Positions 17,568-26,474 are shown, counted from the stretch's first letter. The stretch: DNA of 64,000 bases from Rhodovulum marinum (GCF_004343075.1 NZ_SLXP01000003.1:124001-188000), one strand, 5' to 3'. Translations and numbers: made by a program. Notes: a model not told the origin generated them from the letters alone.

Positions 17568-18272
17568 ATGCTGGCCATGTTCAAGTTCACCCCGATCCTT
17601 CTTGCCGTGCTTTATGCCGTCGCGATGTACCGCTTTTCGGCGTGGCGGACGGCACGCGAACTGGATGCGCGTTCGTCCGAGCTGGCCGACAAGCGGTTGA
17701 AGGGCCTGACCGACCGGATGGCCGAGGCGCTGGAACTGCCCCGCATCCGGGTGCATATCTACGAGATCGCACCGGTGAACGGATTGGCCGCACCCGATGG
17801 GCGTATCTTCCTGACTCGCGGTTTCTATGACCGCTACCGCGCGGGCGAAGTCAGCGCCGAGGAACTGGCCAGCGTGATCGCCCACGAGCTGGGCCACGTG
17901 GCGCTGGGCCATACCCGGCGGCGGATGATCGACTTTTCCGGGCAGAACGCGCTGCGCACGGCGCTGGCGATGGTGCTGGGCCGCTTTCTGCCGGGGATCG
18001 GGGTCTATATCGCGAATGCGCTGGCCTCGTTGCTGGCTGCGCGGCTGAGCCGCCAGGACGAGTACGAGGCAGACGCCTATGCCGCGGCGCTGTTGACCAA
18101 GTCGGGGATCGGAACGGCGCCGCAGAAGTCGCTATTCGCGAAACTCGACAGGCTGACCGAAGGCCGGGGCGGCGTTGTCCCCGCCTGGCTGATGAGCCAT
18201 CCGAAAACGGCCGAACGGGTCAAGGCCATCGAGGCGCTGGAAACGCGCTGGGGCACGGTGACGGCCGAGTGA
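17568..18272 (+). CDS. M48-family zinc metalloprotease
   Basis: About 234 residues. An N-terminal hydrophobic helix (FTPILLAVLYAVAMY) anchors it in the inner membrane. The zinc site is VIAHELGHVALGH (HExxH), with the third ligand in DEYEADAYAAAL. This is the HtpX/Oma1-like core, which degrades damaged membrane proteins or lipoproteins. Starts at 17568 (MLAMFKF) and 17577 (MFKF) are both possible and neither has a good Shine-Dalgarno. It is 57 bp after the VWA gene on the same strand, so it may belong to the MoxR-VWA group. Confidence 0.9.
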   Translation: MLAMFKFTPILLAVLYAVAMYRFSAWRTARELDARSSELADKRLKGLTDRMAEALELPRIRVHIYEIAPVNGLAAPDGRIFLTRGFYDRYRAGEVSAEELASVIAHELGHVALGHTRRRMIDFSGQNALRTALAMVLGRFLPGIGVYIANALASLLAARLSRQDEYEADAYAAALLTKSGIGTAPQKSLFAKLDRLTEGRGGVVPAWLMSHPKTAERVKAIEALETRWGTVTAE

Positions 18273-18312
18273 CAGTTGCGCCGCGACGCGCCCGGACACG
18301 GATTTGGCGGCG

Positions 18313-18861
18313 TTACAAGTGGGCGGCCAGTGCCTTGCCCAGCCGGGGCAGCCGCGCACGTTTCAGCAATGCCCGGAGCGGGATCTTCTCGCCCGACAGG
18401 CGCTGCGCCTCGGCATGGACCCGGGCCACGACGCGCTCGACCTGGTCGGGGTGGGCAAGCCACAGTTCCATCAGGACCGCGTCCGGCGCCTCGCGGCGCA
18501 GACCCTCCTCGTCCAGCAGATGGCGGGGAAAATCCTTGGCGTTGAATGTCACGACAAGATCAGCATGCCCTGCAATCGCGGCGGCCAGCACATGCACATC
18601 GGCCGCGTCGGGCAACCAGAGCCGCGCTTCGAGCCCGTCTTTCGGCGCAACCTCGGCCCCGGGCCAGGCCGCGCGCACAAGCGCGATCTCGGCGCGGGCC
18701 TGTTCCTCGCCGGTGGGGCCGATCTTGCGCGCCGCGCGCGCCCATTCTTCCAATATACGGGCCGACCAGAGCGGCGTGAACAGCCCCTCGGCGGCGACGC
18801 CCAGCAGGATTTCCCGCAGGACCGTGGGGTACAGAACGCAGGCGTCCAGCAGAACCTTCAC
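18313..18861 (-). CDS. PIN-domain protein (putative ribonuclease)
   Basis: A 182-residue PIN domain. Acidic residues expected at the Mg2+ site are seen: Asp6 in VKVLLDACVLYPTVLRE, Glu39 in ILEEWARA, Asp88 in PDAADVHVLAAA and Asp110 in TFNAKDFP. The chosen start is the GTG at 18861, which overlaps the RlmI stop (GTGA); the frame open to 19041 is a shadow of that gene. PIN proteins are often VapC toxins, but no small antitoxin gene adjoins and it is coupled to an rRNA-type methyltransferase, so an RNA-processing or orphan nuclease role is also possible. Confidence 0.85.
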   Translation of the reverse strand: MKVLLDACVLYPTVLREILLGVAAEGLFTPLWSARILEEWARAARKIGPTGEEQARAEIALVRAAWPGAEVAPKDGLEARLWLPDAADVHVLAAAIAGHADLVVTFNAKDFPRHLLDEEGLRREAPDAVLMELWLAHPDQVERVVARVHAEAQRLSGEKIPLRALLKRARLPRLGKALAAHL

Positions 18862-20054
18862 GGGGCCAGCCGGAAGACCAGCGCCTTGAGGTAGGACGAT
18901 TCGGCCAGGTGCGGCAGAACCGGGTGGTCGGGCCCGGCGAACCCGGTATGGATGATCTGCCCACGCCGCCCCGCCTTGCCGATGCCACGCGCGCAGGCCG
19001 CGCGGAACCGCGCAAGATCGGCGGCGTGCGAGCACGAGCACAGGCAGAGATAACCGCCCGGCGCCACCAGCCCCGCCGCCAGCCGCGCCACCCGTTCATA
19101 GGCGCGAAGTCCCGTGTCGAGCGCCTGTTTCGAAGGCGCGAAGGCGGGCGGGTCGCAGATCACCAGATCGAAGTTTTCAGCCTCGTCGGCCAATGCGGCC
19201 AGCGTGTCGAAGGCATCCCCCTGGCGCGAGGCGAACCGGTCGGCCGCGCCCATCGCAGCGGCCCCCGCCTCGGCGAGCGCCAGTGCGGGTGCAGAGGAGT
19301 CGACGGCCAACGCATGCCGGGCCCCACCCGCCAGCGCAGCCAGCGCGAAGCCGCCCACATGCGAAAACACGTCGAGCACCCGCGCGCCCTGCGCCAGCCG
19401 TTGCACGAATGCGTGGTTCGGCCGCTGATCGTAGAACAGGCCCGTCTTCTGCCCGCCCATCAGGTCGGCCATATAGGTCGCCCCGTTCATCGGCACCGGC
19501 ACCGGCCCGTCCAGCCCGCCCCGTAACAGCACCGTTTCCTCGGCCAGCCCCTCAAGCCCCCGCGCGCGCCCGGTGCCGTTCTTGACCACGGTGCCCACGC
19601 CCGTCACATCCGCCAGCGCCGCGACGAGCGCGTCCAGATGCGCCTCGGCCCAGGCGGCATTGGGCTGGATCACCGCCGCATCGCCAAATCGGTCGATCAC
19701 AACGCCCGGCAGCCCGTCGGCCTCGGCATGGACAAGCCGGTAGAACGGCGCATCGTAAAGCCGGTCGCGCAAAGCCAGCGCCGTTGCAAGCCGGGCGGCC
19801 AGCCATTCCGCGTCGATGCAGGCCTCGGCGTCGCGGTCCAGTACCCGGGCAATGATCCTGGAGTTCGGATTGACCGTCACCAGGCCCAATGGGCGCCGCT
19901 CTGCATCCTCGAGCACGGCCAAAGTGCCCGGCGCCAGCGCCCGTGTGCGCCGGTCCGTCACCAGTTCATCGGCATAGACCCAGGGAAACCCATGGCGGAT
20001 GGCGCGGGCCTCGGCCTTGGGGCGCAGGCGGACGGTGGGGCGTGTGTCGGTCAT
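18858..20054 (-). CDS. rlmI: RlmI-like class I rRNA (cytosine-5) methyltransferase
   Basis: A 398-residue protein with an N-terminal PUA domain (TVRLRPKAEARAIRHGFPWV, residues about 5-75), a middle EEHEE-like domain, and a C-terminal Rossmann methyltransferase with VLDVFSHVGGFALAAL (SAM-binding), then FDLVICDPPAFAPSK (motif IV DPPAF) and a late cysteine-rich LCSCSH segment holding the catalytic Cys. This layout is that of RlmI, which makes m5C in 23S rRNA. The ATG at 20054 (MTDTRPTV) fits; the frame is open 20 codons further but without family similarity. The assignment to RlmI itself rather than a sister family is fairly but not fully secure. Confidence 0.88.
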   Translation of the reverse strand: MTDTRPTVRLRPKAEARAIRHGFPWVYADELVTDRRTRALAPGTLAVLEDAERRPLGLVTVNPNSRIIARVLDRDAEACIDAEWLAARLATALALRDRLYDAPFYRLVHAEADGLPGVVIDRFGDAAVIQPNAAWAEAHLDALVAALADVTGVGTVVKNGTGRARGLEGLAEETVLLRGGLDGPVPVPMNGATYMADLMGGQKTGLFYDQRPNHAFVQRLAQGARVLDVFSHVGGFALAALAGGARHALAVDSSAPALALAEAGAAAMGAADRFASRQGDAFDTLAALADEAENFDLVICDPPAFAPSKQALDTGLRAYERVARLAAGLVAPGGYLCLCSCSHAADLARFRAACARGIGKAGRRGQIIHTGFAGPDHPVLPHLAESSYLKALVFRLAP

Positions 20055-20123
20055 GCCTTTCCCATACGCCCCGCCGCGGCCTGCGAAAAGCGGGAAATCA
20101 TCGCTGGCGCGCACGCGGCAGAC

Positions 20124-20152
20124 TTTCCTTGTTAGCGCTAACCGCCTATATC
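20124..20152 (+). promoter_or_regulatory. candidate edd promoter
   Basis: A weak -35 (TTTCCT, 20124-20129) and a better -10 (TATATC, 20147-20152) are 17 bp apart, with the GTTAGCGCTAAC palindrome in the spacer. A repressor bound there would block RNA polymerase. No experimental start site is implied. Confidence 0.45.
20131..20142. promoter_or_regulatory. LacI-family operator candidate before edd-eda
   Basis: GTTAGCGCTAAC is a perfect 12-bp palindrome with the central CG typical of LacI/GalR-family operators. It sits 47 bp before the edd ATG, between the candidate -35 and -10 elements. A sugar-responsive LacI-type repressor of the Entner-Doudoroff genes is the natural reading; the regulator gene is not in the window. 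Confidence 0.72.
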
Positions 20153-20189
20153 CTGACCATGCCCCCGATCAGTCCGAAGGAGAATGCCC

Positions 20190-21995
20190 ATGGCGCTCGA
20201 CCCTGTCCTCGCAGAGGTGACGGAGGCGATCGTCGCGCGCTCGCGCACCACGCGCCGCGCCTATCTCGACCGGATCGCCCGGGCCGCCGAAGCCGGCCCG
20301 GTGCGCGCGCATCTGTCATGTGGCAACCAGGCCCATGCCTATGCCGCGATGGGCGATGCCAAGGATCGGCTGGCCGAGGGGCGCGCACCGAACCTTGGCA
20401 TCGTGACCGCCTATAACGACATGCTCTCGGCACATCAGCCGTTCGAACGCTTCCCCGCCCTGATCCGCACCGCGGCGACCGAGGCCGGGGGCACCGCGCA
20501 GGTCGCAGGCGGCGTGCCCGCGATGTGCGACGGGGTCACGCAAGGCCAGACGGGCATGGAATTGTCGCTGTTCTCGCGCGACGTGATCGCGCTGGCCGCG
20601 GGCGTGGCACTGTCGCACAACTGCTTTGACGCGGCGGTGTTCCTGGGCGTCTGCGACAAGATCGTGCCGGGCCTTGTCATGGCGGCGGCGAGCTTTGGGC
20701 ATATCCCGGCGGTGTTCCTGCCCGCGGGGCCGATGACCAGCGGGCTGCCCAATGACGAGAAGGCCAAGGTGCGCCAGCGCTTTGCCGCCGGAGAGATCGG
20801 CCGCGAGGAACTGATGGCGGCAGAGATGGCCAGTTATCACGGGCCTGGCACCTGCACCTTCTACGGCACGGCGAATTCCAACCAGATGCTGATGGAGGTG
20901 ATGGGCCTGCACCTGCCGGGAGCGAGTTTCGTGAACCCCGGCACGCCGCTGCGCGAGGCGCTGACGGTGGCGGGGGCGAAACGGGCGCTGGCGATCACCG
21001 CGCAGGGCAACGAGTACACGCCCGCAGGCCAGGTGCTGGACGAGCGCGCCTTTGCCAACGGAATCGTCGGGCTGATGGCGACGGGCGGCTCGACCAACCT
21101 GGTGCTGCACCTGCCCGCGATGGCGCGGGCGGCGGGGATCATCCTGGATATCGAGGATTTCGCCCGGCTCTCCGAGGTCACGCCGCTGATGGCACGGGTC
21201 TATCCGAACGGGCTGGCGGATGTGAACCATTTCCACGCGGCCGGCGGGCTGGCCTACATGATCGGCGAGTTGCTGGAGGCCGGTCTGCTGCACCCGGACA
21301 CGCAGACTGTGGCAGGCGGCGGACTGGCCGCCTATACCCGCGAGCCGAAGCTGATCGAAGGGGCATTGACCTGGGTCGATGGGCCCGGCGCGAGCCTGAA
21401 CGACAAGGTGCTGCGCCCCGCCTCCGACCCGTTCCAGGCCACGGGCGGGCTGCGCGCACTGGATGGCAACCTGGGCCGCGGCATCATCAAGACTTCGGCC
21501 GTCGCCCCCGAGCGTCACCTGATCGAGGCGCCGGCGCGCGTCTTCCATGACCAAGAGGACGTCAAGGCCGCCTTCAAGCGGGGCGAATTCACCGCCGATA
21601 CCGTGGTCGTCGTCCGGTTCCAGGGGCCCAAGGCGAACGGCATGCCGGAGCTGCACGCGCTGACCCCCACGCTGTCGGTGCTGCAGGACCGCGGGCTGAA
21701 GGTGGCCCTGGTGACCGACGGGCGCATGTCGGGGGCGTCGGGCAAGGTGCCCGCGGCGATCCATATCGCCCCCGAGGCGGCCGAGGGCGGGCCGCTGGCC
21801 CGCCTCAGGGATGGCGACGTGATCCGGCTGGACGCGGCCACGGGCAGGCTGGACGTGATGACCGAGGGCGCGCTGGACCGGGCGCCGGTCACCCCCGACC
21901 TGTCGGCCAACGAGACCGGGCTGGGGCGCGAGCTGTTCGCCGCCTTCCGCGCCCATGCGGGGCCCGCGACGGCGGGGGCGAGCCTCGTTGTCTAG
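20190..21995 (+). CDS. edd: phosphogluconate dehydratase
   Basis: The 601-residue IlvD/Edd-family enzyme that dehydrates 6-phosphogluconate to KDPG, the first committed step of the Entner-Doudoroff path. Fe-S cluster cysteines are in [28 protein letters not shown] and [19 protein letters not shown]; the [18 protein letters not shown] and [17 protein letters not shown] segments are diagnostic. Two ATGs lie 6 nt apart (20184 and 20190). AAGGAG at 20177-20182 is 7 nt from the second, so MALDPVL is preferred. eda follows after 60 bp, making an edd-eda operon. Confidence 0.97.
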   Translation: MALDPVLAEVTEAIVARSRTTRRAYLDRIARAAEAGPVRAHLSCGNQAHAYAAMGDAKDRLAEGRAPNLGIVTAYNDMLSAHQPFERFPALIRTAATEAGGTAQVAGGVPAMCDGVTQGQTGMELSLFSRDVIALAAGVALSHNCFDAAVFLGVCDKIVPGLVMAAASFGHIPAVFLPAGPMTSGLPNDEKAKVRQRFAAGEIGREELMAAEMASYHGPGTCTFYGTANSNQMLMEVMGLHLPGASFVNPGTPLREALTVAGAKRALAITAQGNEYTPAGQVLDERAFANGIVGLMATGGSTNLVLHLPAMARAAGIILDIEDFARLSEVTPLMARVYPNGLADVNHFHAAGGLAYMIGELLEAGLLHPDTQTVAGGGLAAYTREPKLIEGALTWVDGPGASLNDKVLRPASDPFQATGGLRALDGNLGRGIIKTSAVAPERHLIEAPARVFHDQEDVKAAFKRGEFTADTVVVVRFQGPKANGMPELHALTPTLSVLQDRGLKVALVTDGRMSGASGKVPAAIHIAPEAAEGGPLARLRDGDVIRLDAATGRLDVMTEGALDRAPVTPDLSANETGLGRELFAAFRAHAGPATAGASLVV

Positions 21996-22055
21996 CGCCG
22001 GTTTCCCAGCCAGACTGACCGCACCCCACCCCGCCGCCATTGCGAAAGGCCCCAG

Positions 22056-22712
22056 ATGACCCCCCATGCTGCCAGCGAGATCACCGAAGGGCTGTGCCGC
22101 CGCGCCCCCGTCATCCCCGTCCTGGTGATCGAGGACTCGCGCCACGCCCGCCCGCTGGCCGAAGCGCTGGTCGCGGGAGGGCTGCCGGTGCTGGAGGTGA
22201 CTTTGCGTACCCCAGCGGCACTTGAGGCGATCCGCGAGATGGCGAGCGTCGAAGGGGGCATCGTCGGCGCGGGCACGCTGATCACCCCCGACGATGTCGA
22301 GGCGGCGCAGGCCGCGGGCGCGCGGTTCGGCGTGTCGCCCGGGGCGACGCCCATGCTTCTGGATGCCGCGCGGGCGGGGGGGTTGCCGCTTTTGCCGGGG
22401 GCGGCGACGGCGACCGAGGCGATGGCGCTGTTGGAAAAGGGTTATCGCGTGCAGAAATTCTTCCCGGCCGAAGCCGCGGGCGGGGTCGCGGCGCTAAAGG
22501 CGCTGGCAAGCCCCCTGCCGCAAATCAACTTTTGCCCGACGGGCGGCATCGGGCCGGGCAATGCCGGCGATTACCTGGCGCTGCCCAACACGCTGTGCGT
22601 GGGCGGATCCTGGGTGGCGCCGCGGGCGATGGTTGCGGCAGGCGACTGGGCGGGGATCACCGCGCTGGCCCGAGAGGCCGCGACGCTTTCCGGCCAGGGG
22701 TTGCGCCGCTAG
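22056..22712 (+). CDS. eda: KDPG aldolase (2-dehydro-3-deoxyphosphogluconate aldolase)
   Basis: A 218-residue class I aldolase that splits KDPG to pyruvate and glyceraldehyde-3-phosphate. The Schiff-base lysine is in [15 protein letters not shown]; the general-base glutamate is in [14 protein letters not shown]; the phosphate-binding loop is [16 protein letters not shown] near residue 160. It completes the Entner-Doudoroff pair with edd directly upstream. It ends at 22712, before a hairpin at 22729-22750 and a convergent small gene. Confidence 0.96.
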   Translation: MTPHAASEITEGLCRRAPVIPVLVIEDSRHARPLAEALVAGGLPVLEVTLRTPAALEAIREMASVEGGIVGAGTLITPDDVEAAQAAGARFGVSPGATPMLLDAARAGGLPLLPGAATATEAMALLEKGYRVQKFFPAEAAGGVAALKALASPLPQINFCPTGGIGPGNAGDYLALPNTLCVGGSWVAPRAMVAAGDWAGITALAREAATLSGQGLRR

Positions 22713-22728
22713 GGGCGCGCCAAGAGTT

Positions 22729-22750
22729 TTCCCGGTCCAAGTACCGGGAA
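22729..22750. terminator. hairpin between convergent eda and the 88-residue gene
   Basis: TTCCCGGT-CCAAGT-ACCGGGAA, a perfect 8-bp stem with a 6-nt loop, lies 16 bp after the eda stop and 14 bp from the convergent gene's stop. It could end transcripts from both sides, though neither side has a clear T-run. Confidence 0.5.
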
Positions 22751-22764
22751 GCCTGCGGCATGTC

Positions 22765-23031
22765 CTAGCTGCGACGGCTCCGTGCGCCCCCGCGCCGGCG
22801 CGGTTCGGGCTGGCCATCAAGGCCCGCGCGCAGGACACCGGTCATCGGATGTTCGGGCGCGCGCCCGGCATATTCCGCAAGCAGGCGTTTGAGCGCGGGC
22901 TTCGTCTCGACACCCAGCGGCAGCGACAACGCCCAATCGAGAAAGATCGACCGGCATTCGCCCTCGCCGATACCTGCGATCCTGTAGGCCTCCCGGATCA
23001 GCCCCTTGGGGTCCGCCATTTCAATCCGCAT
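22765..23031 (-). CDS. small conserved-looking protein downstream of glnE
   Basis: An 88-residue protein (MRIEMADPKGLIREAYRI at the N-terminus) of unknown function. Residues about 5-65 look like a helical domain containing GIGEGECRSIFLDWALSLP; the last 20 residues are Arg/Gly-rich and likely disordered, possibly nucleic-acid-binding. The ATG at 23031 has GGAGG 6 nt upstream and overlaps the glnE stop by 11 bp, so it is translationally coupled to glnE; an internal ATG at 23019 is the alternative. I recall short genes like this after glnE in Rhodobacterales but cannot name the family. Confidence 0.7.
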   Translation of the reverse strand: MRIEMADPKGLIREAYRIAGIGEGECRSIFLDWALSLPLGVETKPALKRLLAEYAGRAPEHPMTGVLRAGLDGQPEPRRRGGARSRRS

Positions 23032-25831
23032 CGCTCGCCTCCACCGGTCCCCGCGCGATCACCGCCTCGATCACTCCGGCTGCCGCGCCGCGCGCACGCG
23101 CCAGCAGGTCCTCCAGCGCGGAGGCATCCGCCGCCCCGGTTCCCCGGAGCAGGAAAGTCAGCCCACCCTCGCCCAGCTTGACGGGATCAAGAGGTGCATC
23201 GGAAATCAGCCGCGCCGCGCCCTGCACCTTGCGCAAAAGCGTGTAGCTGTCGCACAGGATGGCTGCCTCGTTCTCGCGCAGCCAACCCGTCGCCACGCCC
23301 GCGGCCAATTGGTCGACCACGGCCGTCGCGGGGCTGGCCGCGATCAGTGCCGCGGCCGATGCGATCAACTCGATATCTTGGCCGCGTCCCGGTCCCTGCT
23401 TGCCGTCCCAGGCCGATTTCGCGGGCTTGGCCTCGGCCAGCCGCCGGCGCATGTCCACCACGCCCGCCAGCGTGCGGCCGGTATCCGCCTTTTCGGCCAG
23501 CAGCGCGCGGCGGAACGCCTCGACCTCGTCGGCGAGCGCCGGATCGCCCGCCACGGCACGCGCGCGGGTCAGCGCGAGATGCTCCCAGGTCCAGGCCTCA
23601 CCGGTCTGGTAGTTGCGAAAGCTTTGCAGCGAGGTCGCCACCGGCCCCTGGTTGCCCGAGGGGCGCAGGCGCATGTCGACCTCGTAAAGCTTGCCCTCGG
23701 CCATCGGCGCGGTCAGCGCTGTGACCAGCGCCTGGGTCAGCCGAGCGTAATAGGCGCGTGCCGCCAGCGGGCGCCGGCCATCCGAGCTTTCGACCCCGTC
23801 GGCATCGTAGATCACGATCAGGTCGAGATCGGATTTCGCGGTCAGCGATCCAGCGCCCAGAGATCCCATGCCCAGAACGACCGCGCCCTTGCCCGGCGGC
23901 GCCCCGTGCTTGGCAGCGAACCCGGCGACGACATGGGGCCAAAGCGCGGCAAGGACCGCCTCGGCGAGATCGGCATATTCGCGCCCCGCTTCGTCCGCGT
24001 CGATCAGGCCGCGCAGGAAATGCACACCGATGCGGAAATGCCATTCCTTGGCCCAGGCCCGCGCCGAATCCAGCTGGCGTTCATAATCGTCGAGCGCGGC
24101 CAATTGCGTGGCCAGTGCCTCTTGCAGCGCCGCGCGACCCGGCCAGTCGCGGAAGAAATCACCGCCGATCACCGCGTCCAGCACACCGGCATTGCGCGAC
24201 AGGTATTGCGCCAGTTCCGGTGACACGCTGGTGATATCGATGATCAGGTCGATCAGTTGCGGGTTCGCCTCGAACAACGAGAACAGTTGAACCCCGGCGG
24301 GCAGACCGCGCAGGAATCCGTCGAAGGCCGAGAACGCCTCGGTCGGGCGCGGCGCCCGGGTCAGGCGGGCCAGAAGGTCGGGTTTCAGCCGCTTGAAGAT
24401 CTCGCGGGCGCGCGCCGAACGCAGGCAGGGATAGTCGGGCCAGCGTTCCACGATCTCGGCCGCGCTGTCGGGCAGGTCGGTCGCGGCCTCGGCCCCCTCG
24501 CCCTTGCCGGGGGCGAAAAATCCCTCGGTCAGCCCGTCGACCCGTTTAAGCCGTTCGACCAGCGCTGCGCGCCACGCCGCAAGGTCCTCTGCTCCGCAGA
24601 AATGCGCGATCCGGTCCAACCCCTCGGAATTGCCCGGCAGCTTGTGCGTCTGGGCATCGTTGACCATCTGCAGCCGGTGTTCGACCTCGCGGTGCGCGCG
24701 GTAATCGGCGGTCAGGGTACGCGCCACGTCCTCGGGCACCCAGCCCTTTTCCGCCAGCCGCGCCAACCCCTCGACCGTGCCGCGCACCCGAAGGTCGGGG
24801 TCGCGCCCACCTGCGATGATCTGGCGGGTCTGGGTGAAGAACTCGATCTCGCGGATGCCGCCCTGCCCCAGTTTCATGTCGTGGCCTTCCAGCGCCAGCG
24901 CACCGTGCAGCCCCTTGTGGCTGCGGATGCGCAGGCGCATGTCGTGCGCATCCTGGATCGCCGCGAAATCCAGGTGCTTGCGCCAGACGAAGGGGCGCAG
25001 CCGGTCGAGATAGGCCCAGCCCGCCGCGATGTCGCCGGCGCAGGGCCGCGCCTTGATATGGGCGGCGCGTTCCCAGGTTCGCCCGAGGCTTTCGTAATAG
25101 CGTTCGGCCGCCTCCATCGACAGGCAGACCGGTGTCACGCTAGCATCGGGGCGCAGGCGCAGATCGGTGCGAAAGACATAGCCCTCGCCCGTCATCTCGG
25201 ACAGCAGTTGCGTCATCCGCCGGGTGATCTTGACGAAACCGCTGCGGACCTCGTGGAAATCGCCCGGGTCGAAGCGGTCCTGGTCGAACAGCATGATCAG
25301 GTCGATATCCGACGAATAATTCAGCTCGTGCGCGCCCTGCTTGCCCATGGCCAGCGCGACCATACCGCCCGCGGTTTCGGCGTCATCCTCGGAAAGGCCC
25401 GGCAGCTTGCCGCGCGCGATCTCGGCGGCCACCAGCCGTTTCAGCGCGGTGTCGACGCAAAGATCGGCGAAATCGGTCAGCGCGCCGGTCACCCGCTCAA
25501 GCGGCCAGATGCCCCCCAGGTCGGCGAGCGCGATGAACAGGGCGGCGCGGCGCTTGGCCTGGCGCAGGCCCGATTTCAACGCATCAAGCGGCATCGCGCG
25601 GACATCGTCCAGCACGGCGGCGAAGACGGCGTCCGGATCGTCGTCGAACGCCGGCTCCAGCCAGTCGGCCTCGCGCGTCATCAGGCTCCAAAGATAGGGG
25701 CTGCACCCTGCGGTGCCTTCCAGCAGGGTGCGAATCTCGGGCGGCTGGGCGGCGAACCGCTCGGCCGCCTCGCGGGCGCGGTCGGGTTCGTGCGGGATGG
25801 GCGAACGGGTCAGGCGGGCGGCAAAGCTCAT
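23021..25831 (-). CDS. glnE: bifunctional glutamine synthetase adenylyltransferase/deadenylase
   Basis: A 936-residue enzyme that adds and removes AMP on glutamine synthetase under PII control, tuning ammonia assimilation. Two nucleotidyltransferase domains are visible: the N-terminal deadenylase with NYSSDIDLIMLFDQD near residue 180 and the C-terminal adenylylase with AKSDLDLIVIYDADG near residue 670. Length matches the family. The ATG at 25831 (MSFAARLTRSPIPHEPDR) is chosen; the frame is open to 26398, but that 190-codon extension is antisense to ybaK and unlike GlnE. Followed and overlapped by the 88-residue gene. Confidence 0.96.
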   Translation of the reverse strand: MSFAARLTRSPIPHEPDRAREAAERFAAQPPEIRTLLEGTAGCSPYLWSLMTREADWLEPAFDDDPDAVFAAVLDDVRAMPLDALKSGLRQAKRRAALFIALADLGGIWPLERVTGALTDFADLCVDTALKRLVAAEIARGKLPGLSEDDAETAGGMVALAMGKQGAHELNYSSDIDLIMLFDQDRFDPGDFHEVRSGFVKITRRMTQLLSEMTGEGYVFRTDLRLRPDASVTPVCLSMEAAERYYESLGRTWERAAHIKARPCAGDIAAGWAYLDRLRPFVWRKHLDFAAIQDAHDMRLRIRSHKGLHGALALEGHDMKLGQGGIREIEFFTQTRQIIAGGRDPDLRVRGTVEGLARLAEKGWVPEDVARTLTADYRAHREVEHRLQMVNDAQTHKLPGNSEGLDRIAHFCGAEDLAAWRAALVERLKRVDGLTEGFFAPGKGEGAEAATDLPDSAAEIVERWPDYPCLRSARAREIFKRLKPDLLARLTRAPRPTEAFSAFDGFLRGLPAGVQLFSLFEANPQLIDLIIDITSVSPELAQYLSRNAGVLDAVIGGDFFRDWPGRAALQEALATQLAALDDYERQLDSARAWAKEWHFRIGVHFLRGLIDADEAGREYADLAEAVLAALWPHVVAGFAAKHGAPPGKGAVVLGMGSLGAGSLTAKSDLDLIVIYDADGVESSDGRRPLAARAYYARLTQALVTALTAPMAEGKLYEVDMRLRPSGNQGPVATSLQSFRNYQTGEAWTWEHLALTRARAVAGDPALADEVEAFRRALLAEKADTGRTLAGVVDMRRRLAEAKPAKSAWDGKQGPGRGQDIELIASAAALIAASPATAVVDQLAAGVATGWLRENEAAILCDSYTLLRKVQGAARLISDAPLDPVKLGEGGLTFLLRGTGAADASALEDLLARARGAAAGVIEAVIARGPVEASDAD

Positions 25832-25922
25832 GGCGCCTTGATGACGCCGGCCCGCGCGGCGGTCAACGGGGTTGCACGCCCCCAGCCCCGCCAATAGGCC
25901 GGCGCGGTGGCAGGATGAGCCC

Positions 25923-26390
25923 ATGAGCAAGAGCCTTAAGCGGGTGCAGCGCGCGTTGGAGGAGGCCGGACTCGCCATCGATATCCGCGAGTTGGGCCAG
26001 ACGCGCACCGCCGAAGATGCCGCGGCCGCGGTCGGCTGCGCGCTGGACCAGATCGCCAAGTCGATCATTTTCCGGGGCGAGATTTCGGGCGCGGCGATCC
26101 TGTTCCTGACCGCGGGCGGCAACCGGGTCTGCGATCTCAAGTCGTCGGCGCTGGCGGGCGAGCGGCTGGGCAAGGCCGATGCAGCCCTGATCCGTGCGCA
26201 GACAGGGTTCGCCATCGGTGGTGTCGTCCCTGTAGGCCACCTGGCCCCGATCCGCGCCTTCCTGGACCCGCGTCTGCTGGAATTCGACACGGTCTGGGCA
26301 GCCGCCGGCACGCCGCGCCATGTCTTTGCGCTGGCCCCCCACATCCTGCCGGGTCTTACCGGAGCGCAGCCTGCGGCGTTCACGTTGTAA
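25923..26390 (+). CDS. YbaK/EbsC-family aminoacyl-tRNA deacylase-like protein
   Basis: A 155-residue YbaK/ProX-domain protein. The fold is seen in MSKSLKRVQRALEEAG, TAEDAAAAVGCALDQIAKSIIF (with the conserved Lys of the active groove) and GVVPVGHLAPIRAFLDPRLLEF (the GGVxP-like loop). These proteins hydrolyse mischarged tRNAs in trans, for example Cys- or Ala-tRNA-Pro. The ATG at 25923 is the only family-like start. Divergent from glnE and just upstream of the DUF2852 control region. Exact tRNA specificity is open. Confidence 0.9.
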   Translation: MSKSLKRVQRALEEAGLAIDIRELGQTRTAEDAAAAVGCALDQIAKSIIFRGEISGAAILFLTAGGNRVCDLKSSALAGERLGKADAALIRAQTGFAIGGVVPVGHLAPIRAFLDPRLLEFDTVWAAAGTPRHVFALAPHILPGLTGAQPAAFTL

Positions 26391-26399
26391 CGGAGCAAA

Positions 26400-26416
26400 T
26401 GTAAAAAACATTTACA
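26400..26416. promoter_or_regulatory. inverted repeat 1 before DUF2852 gene
   Basis: TGTAAA-AAACA-TTTACA, a perfect 6+6 inverted repeat with a 5-bp spacer, 9 bp after the ybaK stop. The second copy lies 58 bp further on. Looks like a dimeric-regulator operator; not an FnrL (TTGAT-N4-ATCAA) or Crp site. Confidence 0.65.
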
Positions 26417-26457
26417 TCCCCCTTGAACGGGTCCCGGACAATACCGATCTGTCGGGA

Positions 26458-26474
26458 TGTGAACAGCATTTACA
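26458..26474. promoter_or_regulatory. inverted repeat 2 before DUF2852 gene
   Basis: TGTGAA-CAGCA-TTTACA, the same arrangement as the copy at 26400 with one mismatch in the left arm. It ends 26 bp before the DUF2852 ATG, overlapping the probable transcription start region. Confidence 0.65.

Noticed and set aside
18313-18861. VapBC-type toxin-antitoxin module
   Set aside because: The PIN protein has no neighbouring small antitoxin gene on either side; the upstream gene is a complete methyltransferase.
25832-26398. Extended glnE N-terminus
   Set aside because: The extra 190 codons lie antisense to ybaK and do not resemble GlnE, whose normal start is at 25831.
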